From Pseudomonadota bacterium (GTDB lineage Bacteria > Chloroflexota > UBA6077 > JAJPHF01), in assembly GCA_021325365.1 (NCBI GenBank), contig JAJPHF010000202.1:1-55933 (forward strand): DNA of 55,933 nucleotides, given 5' to 3'. The notes beneath the pieces are model-generated. The model worked only from the letters and a program-made list of their open reading frames with translations. It did not search any database and was not told where the DNA came from. Every line of letters starts with the position of its first letter. The stretch's first letter is position 1. Made by a program: the position numbers and the translations under genes. Below, piece by piece: positions 24,597 to 33,154 of the stretch.

Positions 24597-25730
24597 TCAT
24601 GCCCGAACTTGGGCGAGCCGCAGCACGCCGGCGGCTTCCATCTTCGACTGGGCCGCCGCAAAGGTATCGCCAAGATCCGGCTGGTCGGCCGCCCAGGCCA
24701 GGTACTCGCGCACGATTTGCGCTTCGGGCACCTCCGGTGCCCAGCCTAGCGCTCGCAGCCGCGAGACATCGGAGAAGATGTGGCGGGTGTCGCCGACCCG
24801 GTACATTCCGGAGAACCGCGGCTCGATGACGACGCCTGCCGTCTGGATCACGAGCGCGGCCAGCTCGCGCACGGAAACCATGCGGTCGCCGCCCACGTTG
24901 AAGACCTGATAGTCGGCGCGCTCGTCCTCGAGGACGAGGAGATTGGCCCGGACCACGTCCTGCACGGCGACGTAGTCGCGCAGCTGCTCGCCGTCCTCGT
25001 AAAGCACCGGCGGCTTGCCCGTGAGCGCTCGCACGGCGAATGAGCGAAGCGCCCCCGAGTAAGCGTTGCGGAACGACTGGCGTGGCCCCTGTACGATCGA
25101 GTAGCGCAGGGCCACGCTGGGGATGCCGTAGCGGCGGCCCAGTTTGATCGCCACGTCCTCTTGATCGCGCTTGGACAGAGCATAGCTATTGTGGGGCCGG
25201 GCGAAGGCCTCGTCGGTCCATAGCGGCGTTAGTGGCTCCCCGCATTCGGGGCAGCCGACATCCCAGTCAGCTCGCGCGAGCTGTTCGGGCGTCCGCTGAT
25301 CGGGATGCTGCAGCCCGTGTATCGGACACTGGTACTTCCCTTCGCCGTAGACGGCCTGCGACGATGCGACGACGACCTTGCGAATGGGGAGGCACTCGCC
25401 CACGATGATCTCGTAAAGCAGGGCGGTGCCGACACTGTTGGTGTGGAAGAAGTGGGAGAAGTCGGTGAGGTAGTCCTGATAGGCGGCGAGGTGGAAGACC
25501 GCGTCGACCCCTTCGAGCGCCCGCCGCAGCTCCGCCGGGTGCACGACACTGCCCCGACACACCTCCACCTCGGCGGGTAAGTAGGCGGGGACCTCGCCCG
25601 TATGCACCGGCGGCTCCAAGGAATCGAGCACGCGCACGTCGTAGCCCCGCGCAAGCAGCGCGTCCACCGTATGCGAGCCGATGAATCCTGCCCCTCCCGT
25701 GACTAGGACTTTGCGCACCGAGTCAGACAT
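24597..25730 (-). CDS. NAD-dependent sugar epimerase with Cys/His insertion
   Basis: This 377-residue extended short-chain dehydrogenase has an N-terminal VLVTGGAGFIGSHTVDALLA (NAD-binding GxxGxxG), VFHLAAYQDYL, VVASSQAVYGEGKY and the catalytic NSYALSKRDQE (YxxxK). Between the Ser and Tyr motifs is an insert with YQCPIHG and later VGCPECGEPL, giving three Cys and one His spaced like a small zinc knuckle. Similar inserts occur in proteins annotated as dTDP-L-rhamnose 4-epimerase, so that is my tentative assignment, from memory of the family. The start ATG overlaps the end of the NUDIX gene (ATGTCTGA). It would make a nucleotide sugar for the glycosyltransferases upstream. Confidence 0.85.
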   Translation of the reverse strand: MSDSVRKVLVTGGAGFIGSHTVDALLARGYDVRVLDSLEPPVHTGEVPAYLPAEVEVCRGSVVHPAELRRALEGVDAVFHLAAYQDYLTDFSHFFHTNSVGTALLYEIIVGECLPIRKVVVASSQAVYGEGKYQCPIHGLQHPDQRTPEQLARADWDVGCPECGEPLTPLWTDEAFARPHNSYALSKRDQEDVAIKLGRRYGIPSVALRYSIVQGPRQSFRNAYSGALRSFAVRALTGKPPVLYEDGEQLRDYVAVQDVVRANLLVLEDERADYQVFNVGGDRMVSVRELAALVIQTAGVVIEPRFSGMYRVGDTRHIFSDVSRLRALGWAPEVPEAQIVREYLAWAADQPDLGDTFAAAQSKMEAAGVLRLAQVRA

Positions 25731-26235
25731 GCATAGTACTCCAATCGATGGTGACGGAGGTTAGAGGGCGCCCCGCGTCCACCTGCTGCTGCGCTAGCGT
25801 GATGGCGTGACGCTGCAGACCGCGGAGGCTCGCGGGAAGGTCGTCCAACGGGAAATGCGCCCAGCCGTCGACCTCGATGCTCGTCGCCATCGGGGGCACT
25901 TCGACATCGCACGCGTAGGCCAGCCGGAGCGCGGGCAGCTTCGGCTCCCGTAAGGCGGCGACGAGGCGACGCACCACGATCTGCCCCGCGACTTCCTCCT
26001 GGAATTCGCGACACAACGCTTCCTCGGGCGTCTCGTCCCCCTCGAGCCGGCCGCTGGGCAGCCCCCAAGGGTGGGCGCGGTCGTGGGTGTGGCGGAACAG
26101 CAGCACGCGGTCGTCGGCGTCGATGACCACGGCCCACACGCTCACGATGAAGCGCGGGCCAAACGGCGCTAGGACTGCCGTTTTGAGGCTCTCGTTGGGC
26201 AAGATGCCCCAGAGCCGCGCCGGGAGGCGGAGCAT
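25723..26235 (-). CDS. NUDIX hydrolase
   Basis: This is a 170-residue protein. The Nudix box starts GRLEGDETPEEAL and continues CREFQEEVAG, giving the full Gx5Ex7REUxEEU pattern with metal-binding glutamates. It follows RFIVSVWAVVIDADDRVLLF and HPWGLPSG. Such enzymes hydrolyse a nucleoside diphosphate linked to another group. In sugar clusters some act on GDP-mannose or similar donors, which would balance nucleotide-sugar pools, but that is inference. The ATG at 26235 lies 8 bases after the sugar-transferase stop; an in-frame extension to 26394 would overlap that gene and is not favoured. It overlaps the epimerase start by 8 bases. Confidence 0.88.
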   Translation of the reverse strand: MLRLPARLWGILPNESLKTAVLAPFGPRFIVSVWAVVIDADDRVLLFRHTHDRAHPWGLPSGRLEGDETPEEALCREFQEEVAGQIVVRRLVAALREPKLPALRLAYACDVEVPPMATSIEVDGWAHFPLDDLPASLRGLQRHAITLAQQQVDAGRPLTSVTIDWSTMHV

Positions 26236-26243
26236 GGCCTGGC

Positions 26244-26861
26244 TCAGGAGGCGCCGTTGGCCCGGAGCACGGCCGGGATCGTTCGCACGAGGATCTTGAG
26301 GTCCAACCATAGCGACCACTCTCTGATGTACTCCGTGTCCAGTCGTACCCATTCGTCGAAGTCGCGGATATTGTTGCGGCCGGACACTTGCCAAAGGCAG
26401 GTGATGCCCGGCTTGACAGTCAGCTTCTGCCGCTGGGCTTCAGTGAACTCGACGTATTCGGACTGGAGCGGCGGGCGAGGCCCCACGAGGCTCATGTCAC
26501 CTTTCAGGACACTCCACAGTTGCGGCAGCTCGTCGAGGCTGTAGCGCCGCAGGATACGCCCGACGGGCGTGACGCGCGGATCGTCCGGCATCTTGAACAC
26601 CGGACCGCGCATGGTATTGTTCGCCAGCAGCAGCGGCTTCAAAGCATCGGCGTTGGGCACCATCGTTCGGAACTTGTAGCTGGTGAACGGACGACCGTGC
26701 TGTCCCACCACCCGCCAGTGGTAGAGCACCGGGCTTCCCGACGTGCGCCGCACGACCAGCGCGATGGCGCCAAGCAGCGGCGAAAGCGTCACCAGAAGAG
26801 TACCGGCGACGAGCACGTCGACGAGCCGCTTGGTGAACAGTTGGGCTGAGTGACTTATCAT
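26244..26861 (-). CDS. Initiating sugar-1-phosphate transferase (PglC/WbaP type)
   Basis: This monotopic phosphoglycosyltransferase of 205 residues transfers a sugar-1-phosphate to undecaprenyl phosphate to start glycan assembly. The membrane hairpin is LVAGTLLVTLSPLLGAIAL (18-36). The catalytic core has FTSYKFRTMVPNADAL, then RRYSLDELPQ with the Asp-Glu dyad (about 110-111), GDMSLVGPRP (121-130), VKPGITCLWQ and EWSLWLDLKILVRT. It is the minimal form, without the N-terminal CoA-binding domain. The ATG at 26861 has GGGGGA upstream. A second homologue in this window (44744-46156) lacks the dyad, so this one is the likely initiating enzyme. Confidence 0.92.
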   Translation of the reverse strand: MISHSAQLFTKRLVDVLVAGTLLVTLSPLLGAIALVVRRTSGSPVLYHWRVVGQHGRPFTSYKFRTMVPNADALKPLLLANNTMRGPVFKMPDDPRVTPVGRILRRYSLDELPQLWSVLKGDMSLVGPRPPLQSEYVEFTEAQRQKLTVKPGITCLWQVSGRNNIRDFDEWVRLDTEYIREWSLWLDLKILVRTIPAVLRANGAS

Positions 26862-26922
26862 GAGGCGCTTCCCCCATGTGACCGGTCCGCCGGGCGGTTC
26901 GGAGGGCGCAATGCCCCGGCTC

Positions 26923-27909
26923 CTATCGCCTCGTGGAGAGTTCGTACCGCGCACTCGCTGGAGCGGCAGCTTCTTCCGCTGGGAGTACGCGCGCGGGCGG
27001 CTGGAATTCAGCTACCTGGCCCCGGACTGCCGGGCGAGGCGCCACGCGCCGAAATCCATTGATGCTCATGGTGACGAGGTAGCTCAGGGCCATCGCTCCG
27101 TAAACGAAAGCGTTGACCGGCGCCGGGTAGCGGGGCGCGATGTTCTTGCGGTGATAGAGCAGGATCGACCGGTGCCAGTGATAGATCATGGAGAAGGGAC
27201 GGAGGCGCGTGCTGCTCCCCTTGTCGTGGTGCGCGATGACTGCCGGATGGTAGACGACCCGCCAGCCGTCCTGTTTCGCCCGCCAGCACCAGTCCTCGTC
27301 CTCACAATACATGAAGAAGCGCTCGTCGAGGAGGCCGATGCGGGCTATGGTGGCGCGGCGAATGAGCAGGAAGGCGCCCACGACGGCATCGACCTCGGTG
27401 AGCATGTCGTCGTCGAGATAGGACAGGTAGTAGCGCCCGAAACGACGATGGTTGGGGAACAGCCAGGAAAGCCCCGTCAGCTTGTAGAAGTACGTCGCCG
27501 GCGTCTTGAACGTGCGGCGCGCGGGCGGGTCCAGACGGCCGCTCGGCAGCAAGATCTTCGGCCCGAGGATCCCGACGTCGGGATGGTCGTCCAGATAGGT
27601 CGTGGCCGTCGCGAGGGCACTCGGCGCCAGCACGACGTCGGGGTTTAGGAGAAGCAGGTAGTCGCCCTGAGCCAGTCGGAGCGCCTGGTTGTTGGCGGCG
27701 GCGTAGCCCCGATTGTCGGCATTGCGTATCACTCGCAGACCAGGAAAGGCTGCTTCGATCCCGGCGAGGCTGTCGTCGGTCGAAGCGTTGTCGACGAGAA
27801 ACACCTCATCCGTGGCCTGGAGCTGCGGCCATAGCGCGCTCAGACAGCGCCAGATGTGCGCACCACTGTTGTAAGTCACCGTGACTACGGAGACGCGCGA
27901 ACGAGTCAT
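26923..27909 (-). CDS. Glycosyltransferase family 2, rhamnosyltransferase-like
   Basis: This 328-residue GT-A enzyme of WbbL/RfbF-like layout has SVVTVTYNSGAHIWRCLSAL, VFLVDNASTDDSLAGIEAAF, NRGYAAANNQAL, then LLLLNPDVVLAP (the NPD form of the metal motif). It also has VDAVVGAFLLIRRATIARIG and DERFFMYCEDEDWCWRAKQD, the downstream ED/W block. The ATG overlaps the upstream GT4 stop as ATGA. The C-terminal tail (about 290-328) is Ala/Pro/Arg-rich and variable. This subtype usually transfers rhamnose or a related deoxy sugar, consistent with the rhamnose-epimerase-like gene two genes downstream. Specificity is not proven. Confidence 0.9.
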   Translation of the reverse strand: MTRSRVSVVTVTYNSGAHIWRCLSALWPQLQATDEVFLVDNASTDDSLAGIEAAFPGLRVIRNADNRGYAAANNQALRLAQGDYLLLLNPDVVLAPSALATATTYLDDHPDVGILGPKILLPSGRLDPPARRTFKTPATYFYKLTGLSWLFPNHRRFGRYYLSYLDDDMLTEVDAVVGAFLLIRRATIARIGLLDERFFMYCEDEDWCWRAKQDGWRVVYHPAVIAHHDKGSSTRLRPFSMIYHWHRSILLYHRKNIAPRYPAPVNAFVYGAMALSYLVTMSINGFRRVAPRPAVRGQVAEFQPPARVLPAEEAAAPASARYELSTRR

Positions 27910-29174
27910 GGGCTGCTCCTGTCGAGAGAGGCGCCGAACGGCGGTTGGGCGGGGAACTCGGACGCGCGGCGCGTCCAGGCGATGGTCGGCACACCTGGCC
28001 GCCGCCGGCGCTCGCGCGCCGCGCGGCCCGTGGTCGCGAGGACTTGCTCGTAGATCGCCTCGACGCGGCGGGTCACGGCGGTGATGTCGAAATGCCGCGT
28101 GACGTGCGCCCGGGCCGCACGACCGAGCTGCTCCGCGAGAGGGCGATCGCGGAGCAGGCGAATGACGGCCGCGGCGGCGGCGTCCACGTCGCCCAAGGGC
28201 ACCAACAGGCCGAGGTCGGGACGGTCAATGATCTCGGGGACGCCGCCGGCACGTACGGCGACGACTGGCTTGGCAGCAGCCATGGCTTCCACAATCACGA
28301 TCCCGAACGGCTCGGGCCGAGTCGAGCAGTGGACGAAGACATCCATCGCGGTGAGGAGGTCTGGGATGTCCAAGCGGTCCGCGAGCAGCGTCGTACAGGC
28401 CTCCAGGCCGAGTGCGTGGATGGTAGCGCGCAAGCTCGCCTCATGGTTCGGATAGGCGGGCAGGCGCGAGCCGACGAGCAGGAAATGGGCTTCGGGGACG
28501 GCCGCCCGGACGCGCGCCGCCATACGGAGGAACTGGTGCGCCCCCTTCCAGGGAATAAAGCGCCCGACGAAGCCGACGACGGGCACGTCGGCAGGGATAC
28601 CGAGCTGACGCCGCACGCCAGCGCCATCCTGGGCGGGCTGGAAGCGGTCGAGGTCGATCCCATTGTGCACGACGTCGATGCGGCCGCGTGCCCAGGCCGG
28701 GAAGCGTGCGCGCACGGCCGCGGAGCTGACGATGATGCGGGCGGCGAGCGCCCCCGTGAGCGCGTACAGTGCCTGCCCGACAAGTCGTGGGCGGTCGAGG
28801 AACTCCCCGCTGTGCCAGAGCGACGGGCGCCCGGCCAGCCGCGCCGCCAGGCCGCCCGAGAGCACTAGAAGTGAGTTCGTGTATACGAGGTCCACGCCGC
28901 GCGCCCCGATTAAGCGATGGATTTGTCCGACGCTGGCGGCCAGGGAGGCCAACAGCGGTCCCGGGCGTGCGGCGCGGTTGATGACCGGGAGCGGCGCGTG
29001 GAGCACCTCGACGCCGAGGGCGGCGTAGGCGTCGTCGAACGGCCCGGGCCCCGGCAGCAGGACGAGCGGGCGGAACCGAGCCTTATCGAGGGCGCGCACG
29101 GTGGCGAACAAGTCGGTGTCCGTGCCGCCCAGCTCTGCCGTCGCGTTGATGTAGAGAATTGTGCGGGCGCTCAC
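27906..29174 (-). CDS. Glycosyltransferase family 4 (GT-B)
   Basis: This 422-residue protein has an N-terminal RTILYINATAELGGTDTDLF and a donor domain with VVGFVGRFIPWKGAHQFLRM, the basic HNGIDLDRFQPA and the EX7E block RPEPFGIVIVEAMAAAKPVV. The start is a GTG at 29174 whose last bases overlap the acetyltransferase stop (GTGA), with AGGAG upstream, so translation is coupled. The longer ATG frame to 29321 runs inside the acetyltransferase gene and is rejected. The C-terminus is Arg-rich (ARERRRRPGVP), which may bind membrane phosphates. Donor unknown. Confidence 0.88.
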   Translation of the reverse strand: MSARTILYINATAELGGTDTDLFATVRALDKARFRPLVLLPGPGPFDDAYAALGVEVLHAPLPVINRAARPGPLLASLAASVGQIHRLIGARGVDLVYTNSLLVLSGGLAARLAGRPSLWHSGEFLDRPRLVGQALYALTGALAARIIVSSAAVRARFPAWARGRIDVVHNGIDLDRFQPAQDGAGVRRQLGIPADVPVVGFVGRFIPWKGAHQFLRMAARVRAAVPEAHFLLVGSRLPAYPNHEASLRATIHALGLEACTTLLADRLDIPDLLTAMDVFVHCSTRPEPFGIVIVEAMAAAKPVVAVRAGGVPEIIDRPDLGLLVPLGDVDAAAAAVIRLLRDRPLAEQLGRAARAHVTRHFDITAVTRRVEAIYEQVLATTGRAARERRRRPGVPTIAWTRRASEFPAQPPFGASLDRSSP

Positions 29175-29905
29175 GCGCGGCTCCTGACGACCCGAGCGGG
29201 ATTGCCGACGGCGATGGAGGCCGGGGGAATATCTCGCGTGACGACCGAGCCCGCGCCGACGACGGACCGTGCGCCGATGCGCACTCCGTCTAGAACGATC
29301 ACACTGTTCCCGAGCCAACACCCATCCTCGACGACGATGCCGCGTCGACTCACTCCCTGTTCGTTGATTGCCCGCGTCGGGTCTTCGAATTCGTGATTCT
29401 CAGCCAGGAGCTGCACGTAGGCGCCGAACGCCACGTCGCGGCCGATCGAGACTGGCCCCCCGGCGCCTAAAACGCTGTGCGGTCCGATATAGCTGTTGTC
29501 GCCGATCTCGAGCCCTTCGCCCGGGTTGGTGAGGTGGCTCGTCACCTGGACCCAGCCGAACTCGCGGATGCGGACGTTGTTCCCCAGCGTCACGCCGCGG
29601 CGGCCATAGCAGCTCATGAAGACGTAGTCGCCGATCACCACGTTGCGCCCGACGGCGAGGTAGTCGGGAAAGAGCACCTTCGCCTGATGGCCGAGGAAGA
29701 AGCGGCCACCGCAGGCGCGGAGCCGCGGTCGCAGCAGCAGGCCGCGCAGCAGGGGCCAGCAGCCTTTCTGGTAGGCGTAGTAGAGCACGACGGACAGGGG
29801 GGGCGCGGAGGCCGGGTCCGCGTCCCGCGTCAACTTCTCGCGGCCGACCCCCATGAGTCGTGTGTACAGCCGCGTGGCTAGCGAAGACCCAGTCAGCACG
29901 GCCAT
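29171..29905 (-). CDS. Left-handed beta-helix (hexapeptide) acyltransferase
   Basis: This 244-residue protein has hexapeptide repeats across its middle and C-terminal two thirds: AVGRNVVIGDYVFMS, GVTLGNNVRIREFGWV, LEIGDNSYIGPHSVLGAGG, VSIGRDVAFGAYVQ, then GIVVEDGCWLGNSVIVLDGV and GARSVVGAGSVVTRDIPP. The acceptor His is probably in LLAENHEFEDP. This is the WcaF/NodL-type O-acetyltransferase arrangement, and it likely acetylates a sugar of the repeat unit or a lipid-linked intermediate. The ATG at 29905 has GAGGAG upstream and lies one base past the neighbouring GT4 stop. A longer frame to 30100 lies inside that GT4 gene and is rejected. Confidence 0.88.
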   Translation of the reverse strand: MAVLTGSSLATRLYTRLMGVGREKLTRDADPASAPPLSVVLYYAYQKGCWPLLRGLLLRPRLRACGGRFFLGHQAKVLFPDYLAVGRNVVIGDYVFMSCYGRRGVTLGNNVRIREFGWVQVTSHLTNPGEGLEIGDNSYIGPHSVLGAGGPVSIGRDVAFGAYVQLLAENHEFEDPTRAINEQGVSRRGIVVEDGCWLGNSVIVLDGVRIGARSVVGAGSVVTRDIPPASIAVGNPARVVRSRA

Positions 29906-29906
29906 A

Positions 29907-31019
29907 TCAGCGGTTCTCCTCGTGGATCTCGTGGTACACGGCGACGGTTTCCCTAGCGGTTCGGTCCCAGGTGAAGGAACGCGCGCGCTCGAGCCCGCGC
30001 TGCCGAAGTGTTGCCTGCAACTCACGGTCGGTCGCGACTCGGACCACGGCGTCGACCATCGCGTCCACGTCCGTCGGACAGACCAGGAGACCAGCGTCAC
30101 CGACGACCTCGGGCAGCGAGCCGGTATTTGAGGCGATTACGGGCGTGCCGCAGGCCATCGCCTCCAAGGCGGTCATGCCGAAGCCCTCGTAGAGCGAGGG
30201 GGTGAGCAACACGGCGGCACGCGCGTAGAGCCGGATGAGCTCGGCGCGCGAGACGGCGCCCACGTGCTGGATGGCGTTCTCGATCCCGAGACGGGCGATG
30301 AGCGCTTGCTGGCTCGCGGTAAAGGCTCCGCCCACCTTGATGAGAACCACCGGCGTGTCCAGCCGCTGGCGAAGGCGCGCCAGCGCGTGAAGAACGCCCT
30401 CAACGTTCTTGTACGGTCCGCAATGTCCCACGTGCAGGAGCCGCAGACCGTCGTCGGCGCGGCTGTCGTCATGGCAGTCCGGGGCCGGACGGAACTCCGC
30501 GGACACGCCCTGGGGGACCACGCGCACCCGTTCGGGGCAGTAGTCGGTGAACCGTAACAGGTCACGCTTGGAGCTGTCCGACGGCACGATCACCCGTGCC
30601 ACGCGGCGTATCGCTTGGAGGCTAAGCTTGTGGCCAAGGATGCTGACCCTGGGATAGCTGCCGACCGGCAGCTCGCGCGCTTCGAGCCGCAGCAGGACGG
30701 CGTCGTGAAAGGTCACGACGGTCCGTCGCGGATCGAGAGCGAACGCGAGATGCCCGTAGCCGTGGTCGACGACGTGGTTGACGTCAGCGTCCTGGCCGCG
30801 CACGGACCACTGATAGATGCCGTACCGGTCGACGTAGCCGGCGAGCCGCGCCAGGGGCCCCCATCGACCGGCCGCCGCGCGCAAGCGTCCGCTGGCTCGG
30901 TAGTGCTCGACCGTCAGGCCGTTGCCCATCGCAGCCAGCCCCTCGGTCAGCTGGTGGGCATACACTTCCATGCTCAGACGCCCTTCGCCGGGCAGCGTGT
31001 GAAAGAGCCGAACAATCAT
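29907..31019 (-). CDS. Glycosyltransferase family 4 (mannosyltransferase-like)
   Basis: This 370-residue GT-B protein has an N-terminal MIVRLFHTLPGEGRLSMEVY. A substrate-side block VNHVVDHGYGHLAFALDPRR and VVTFHDAVLLR resembles MtfB/WbaZ-type mannosyltransferases. The donor domain has RLLHVGHCGPYKNVEGVL, IQHVGAVSRAELIRLYARA and the complete EX7E block YEGFGMTALEAMACGTPVIA. It lies 12 bases after the upstream GT2 stop. Mannosyl transfer is a family-level guess. Confidence 0.88.
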   Translation of the reverse strand: MIVRLFHTLPGEGRLSMEVYAHQLTEGLAAMGNGLTVEHYRASGRLRAAAGRWGPLARLAGYVDRYGIYQWSVRGQDADVNHVVDHGYGHLAFALDPRRTVVTFHDAVLLRLEARELPVGSYPRVSILGHKLSLQAIRRVARVIVPSDSSKRDLLRFTDYCPERVRVVPQGVSAEFRPAPDCHDDSRADDGLRLLHVGHCGPYKNVEGVLHALARLRQRLDTPVVLIKVGGAFTASQQALIARLGIENAIQHVGAVSRAELIRLYARAAVLLTPSLYEGFGMTALEAMACGTPVIASNTGSLPEVVGDAGLLVCPTDVDAMVDAVVRVATDRELQATLRQRGLERARSFTWDRTARETVAVYHEIHEENR

Positions 31020-31031
31020 GAGATAGGTCGG

Positions 31032-32039
31032 TCAGAGAGCAGGATGGGGCCACCAGCGGGCGAGTAGCCGGGCTACGAGATCGGCGTAGGCGAGATACCA
31101 GCCGCCGACGCGCGCTGCCAGGCGATAGTGGAAGGAGCATTCGGGATCTCGGGCCAGGCTGCGCTGGGCCTCAAAGATCGCGCGCGCCTGCCGCGCCAGA
31201 CCGCGCGGGCTGTCCCGCGCGGCGAGACTGACGACGACCGCCGACAGGACGCCAGGCCCAAAGCCTCGCGTCTCCGCCGCCAGGTCACGGAGCCCGCCGC
31301 GGGCGTAGGCGCGGGCGGCGAGAGTGCGCATGGTGAAGCGCCATTCGGGCATCTTCTTCCAGCGGCGCGAAATCGACGCGTAGGTCATGTTGGAGGCGTG
31401 CCACCGATACCGCGCCCCGATGGCGGGGTTGTAGATGAACGGCCCTTTGAGCGCGAGCTGTCCCCACCATAGATAGTCCTGGCACCATGGCCAGGTCTTT
31501 CCGCCCCAGAAAAGGTCCGTCAGCGCCGCCCGCCGGAGCACGACCGACGAGCACGCCATCGGGGGACTGCCCTGCAGCCAGACGCCGAATCCCGTGTCAC
31601 GCCAATCGGATAGTTCGATAGTCGTGGCGGTCGACCAGTGTGGCTTCAGGACGCCGCTCTTGCCGTCGCCGAAGACCTCCGTGGCGGAGCAGTAAAACGG
31701 GGCCTCTGGGTGCTGTTCGAGAGCGCGGACCGCTTCTCCCAAGTGGTGTGGCAGCCAGAGACAATCGTCTTCGAGGATGGCCACATAGCGAGTCGTCGGC
31801 GCGGCCAGGGCCCAGCGCCAGTTGCGAACCATGCCGAGATTGCGTGGGTGCCGATGGACCGTGAGGCGTGGATCGCCAAACGATGCCACGAGCGAGGCTA
31901 CGTCATAGTTGGACGCGTCGTCCGCGACGAGCACCACGAAGCGTTCGTAGTCCTGCGCTAGCACGGAGGCGAGCGCCTCGGCGAGAAACTTCGGGCGGTT
32001 GTGCGATGGGATGACAACCGTGACCAGGGGCTCAATCAT
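31032..32039 (-). CDS. Glycosyltransferase family 2, FWGGK subgroup, copy 2
   Basis: This 335-residue protein has LVTVVIPSHNRPKFLAEALA, VLVADDASNYDVASLVASFG, LGMVRNWRWAL and ILEDDCLWLPHHLGEAV (one Asp of the acidic cluster becomes Cys). The signature LFWGGKTWPWCQDYLWWGQL is present and the protein ends ARWWPHPAL. It is paralogous over its whole length to the genes at 11297 (plus strand) and 37839 (minus strand). It overlaps the end of the upstream GT4 by 8 bases. The three copies differ most in the central acceptor region (about 115-165 and 205-225), as expected if they add sugars to different acceptors. Specificity unknown. Confidence 0.9.
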   Translation of the reverse strand: MIEPLVTVVIPSHNRPKFLAEALASVLAQDYERFVVLVADDASNYDVASLVASFGDPRLTVHRHPRNLGMVRNWRWALAAPTTRYVAILEDDCLWLPHHLGEAVRALEQHPEAPFYCSATEVFGDGKSGVLKPHWSTATTIELSDWRDTGFGVWLQGSPPMACSSVVLRRAALTDLFWGGKTWPWCQDYLWWGQLALKGPFIYNPAIGARYRWHASNMTYASISRRWKKMPEWRFTMRTLAARAYARGGLRDLAAETRGFGPGVLSAVVVSLAARDSPRGLARQARAIFEAQRSLARDPECSFHYRLAARVGGWYLAYADLVARLLARWWPHPAL

Positions 32040-33135
32040 CGCCGACTCCCTGCCGGGGCGCGGCTGCCGCCAGTAAAGCGGAGCGCTGGCCGCCCCGCTT
32101 GCGCGCCCACGCCTCCACGTAGAGGCGTTCGTACTGCAGGACGACCTGCTCCCAGTCGAAGCGCGCCACGCGCGCCAGGCCGGCGATCGTCAAGCGCTCA
32201 CGCCAGGCGTCGTCCCGCAGCACGGCCAGCAAGGTCTCGCCCAGCCGCGCGGGCGACGTAATCACCCCGTATCTCCCGCCGGCCAGCACTTCGCGCGCCC
32301 CGGGATTCGGGGTGGCGATCACCGGCGTCCCGCTGGCCATCGCCTCGGCATAGGGTCGCCCGAAGCCCTCGTAGCTGCTGGGCAGGCAGAAGGCCCAGGC
32401 GCGGCGGTACAGGTCGGCCAGGGTTGCGAGCGGCAGATTGGCATAGCAGGCCACGCCGGGCGCCACGACAGCGTCTTCGCAGACGAGCCAGAGCTGGGCC
32501 TCGGGGATGACCGGCAGGACGACCCGTTGGAAGGCGTCCAGGAGCAGGAAGGCCCGCTTGCGATCGTACAGCCGGTGGCCGACGAAGAGGATGGAGGGCG
32601 CGTCTGATTTCTGACCGGCAGGCCGGAACACCGTCGTGTCAATGCCTTGGGGGATGACCGCTCTCGCACCGGGGAAGAAGGCATTCGAGTTTTGGGAGAT
32701 GCCGACGGCGGCCGTGGCCCGAGCGACGCCCAGCAGCTCCAGAGGATAGAGCGAGAGCTGCATCAGGCGAGTGGTCAGCTTCCGCGCGTGCCAGGCTTCA
32801 GCCAGCGCTGCGCCGCTAATAGTGCGAACGACGGGCGTCGCGGTCCGCAGGAAGTGGTTGTCGCCCAGCGCATGCACCACGTCGAAGCCTTCGTATGTCT
32901 GCCGAGCGAGCCAGAGGCCGAAGCCGTAGCAGCGTCCCAACCGACCGCGCAGGTAGGGCAGATCAGGCGCGGGCTGGTTGACGGCGTAGGTCGCGTCGGC
33001 AGGGGGCGGATCGAGCGAGAACACTGTCACCGCGTGTCCGCGCGCCGTGAGCCGGTTCGCGAGCTGGTGGGTGAAGTGCCCTACGCCGCCCTGCGAGCGG
33101 CTGGGCAGAAAGCTCTGAAGGAGCGCGAGCTTCAC
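32032..33135 (-). CDS. Glycosyltransferase family 4 (GT-B)
   Basis: This 367-residue protein begins VKLALLQSFLPSRSQGGVGH, the glycine-rich N-terminal loop of GT4. The donor domain contains SILFVGHRLYDRKRAFLLLD, VIPQGIDTTVFRPAGQ and the EX7E block YEGFGRPYAEAMASGTPVIA. I chose the GTG at 33135 because AGGAAGAG lies 5 nt upstream; the ATG-started frame reaches 33426, inside the preceding GT4 gene, and its N-terminal sequence is not protein-like. It lies 20 bases after that gene. Donor and acceptor are unknown. Confidence 0.86.
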   Translation of the reverse strand: MKLALLQSFLPSRSQGGVGHFTHQLANRLTARGHAVTVFSLDPPPADATYAVNQPAPDLPYLRGRLGRCYGFGLWLARQTYEGFDVVHALGDNHFLRTATPVVRTISGAALAEAWHARKLTTRLMQLSLYPLELLGVARATAAVGISQNSNAFFPGARAVIPQGIDTTVFRPAGQKSDAPSILFVGHRLYDRKRAFLLLDAFQRVVLPVIPEAQLWLVCEDAVVAPGVACYANLPLATLADLYRRAWAFCLPSSYEGFGRPYAEAMASGTPVIATPNPGAREVLAGGRYGVITSPARLGETLLAVLRDDAWRERLTIAGLARVARFDWEQVVLQYERLYVEAWARKRGGQRSALLAAAAPRQGVGDD

Positions 33136-33154
33136 CGTACTCTTCCTGAAGCCA

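Noticed and set aside
29171..30100. Longer N-termini for several genes (29171, 27906, 33155, 32032, 34336, 40092, 43863)
   Set aside because: The extensions lie inside the upstream genes, read as Arg/Ser/Pro-rich non-conserved sequence, and internal GTG, TTG or ATG starts with ribosome-binding sites give family-length proteins.
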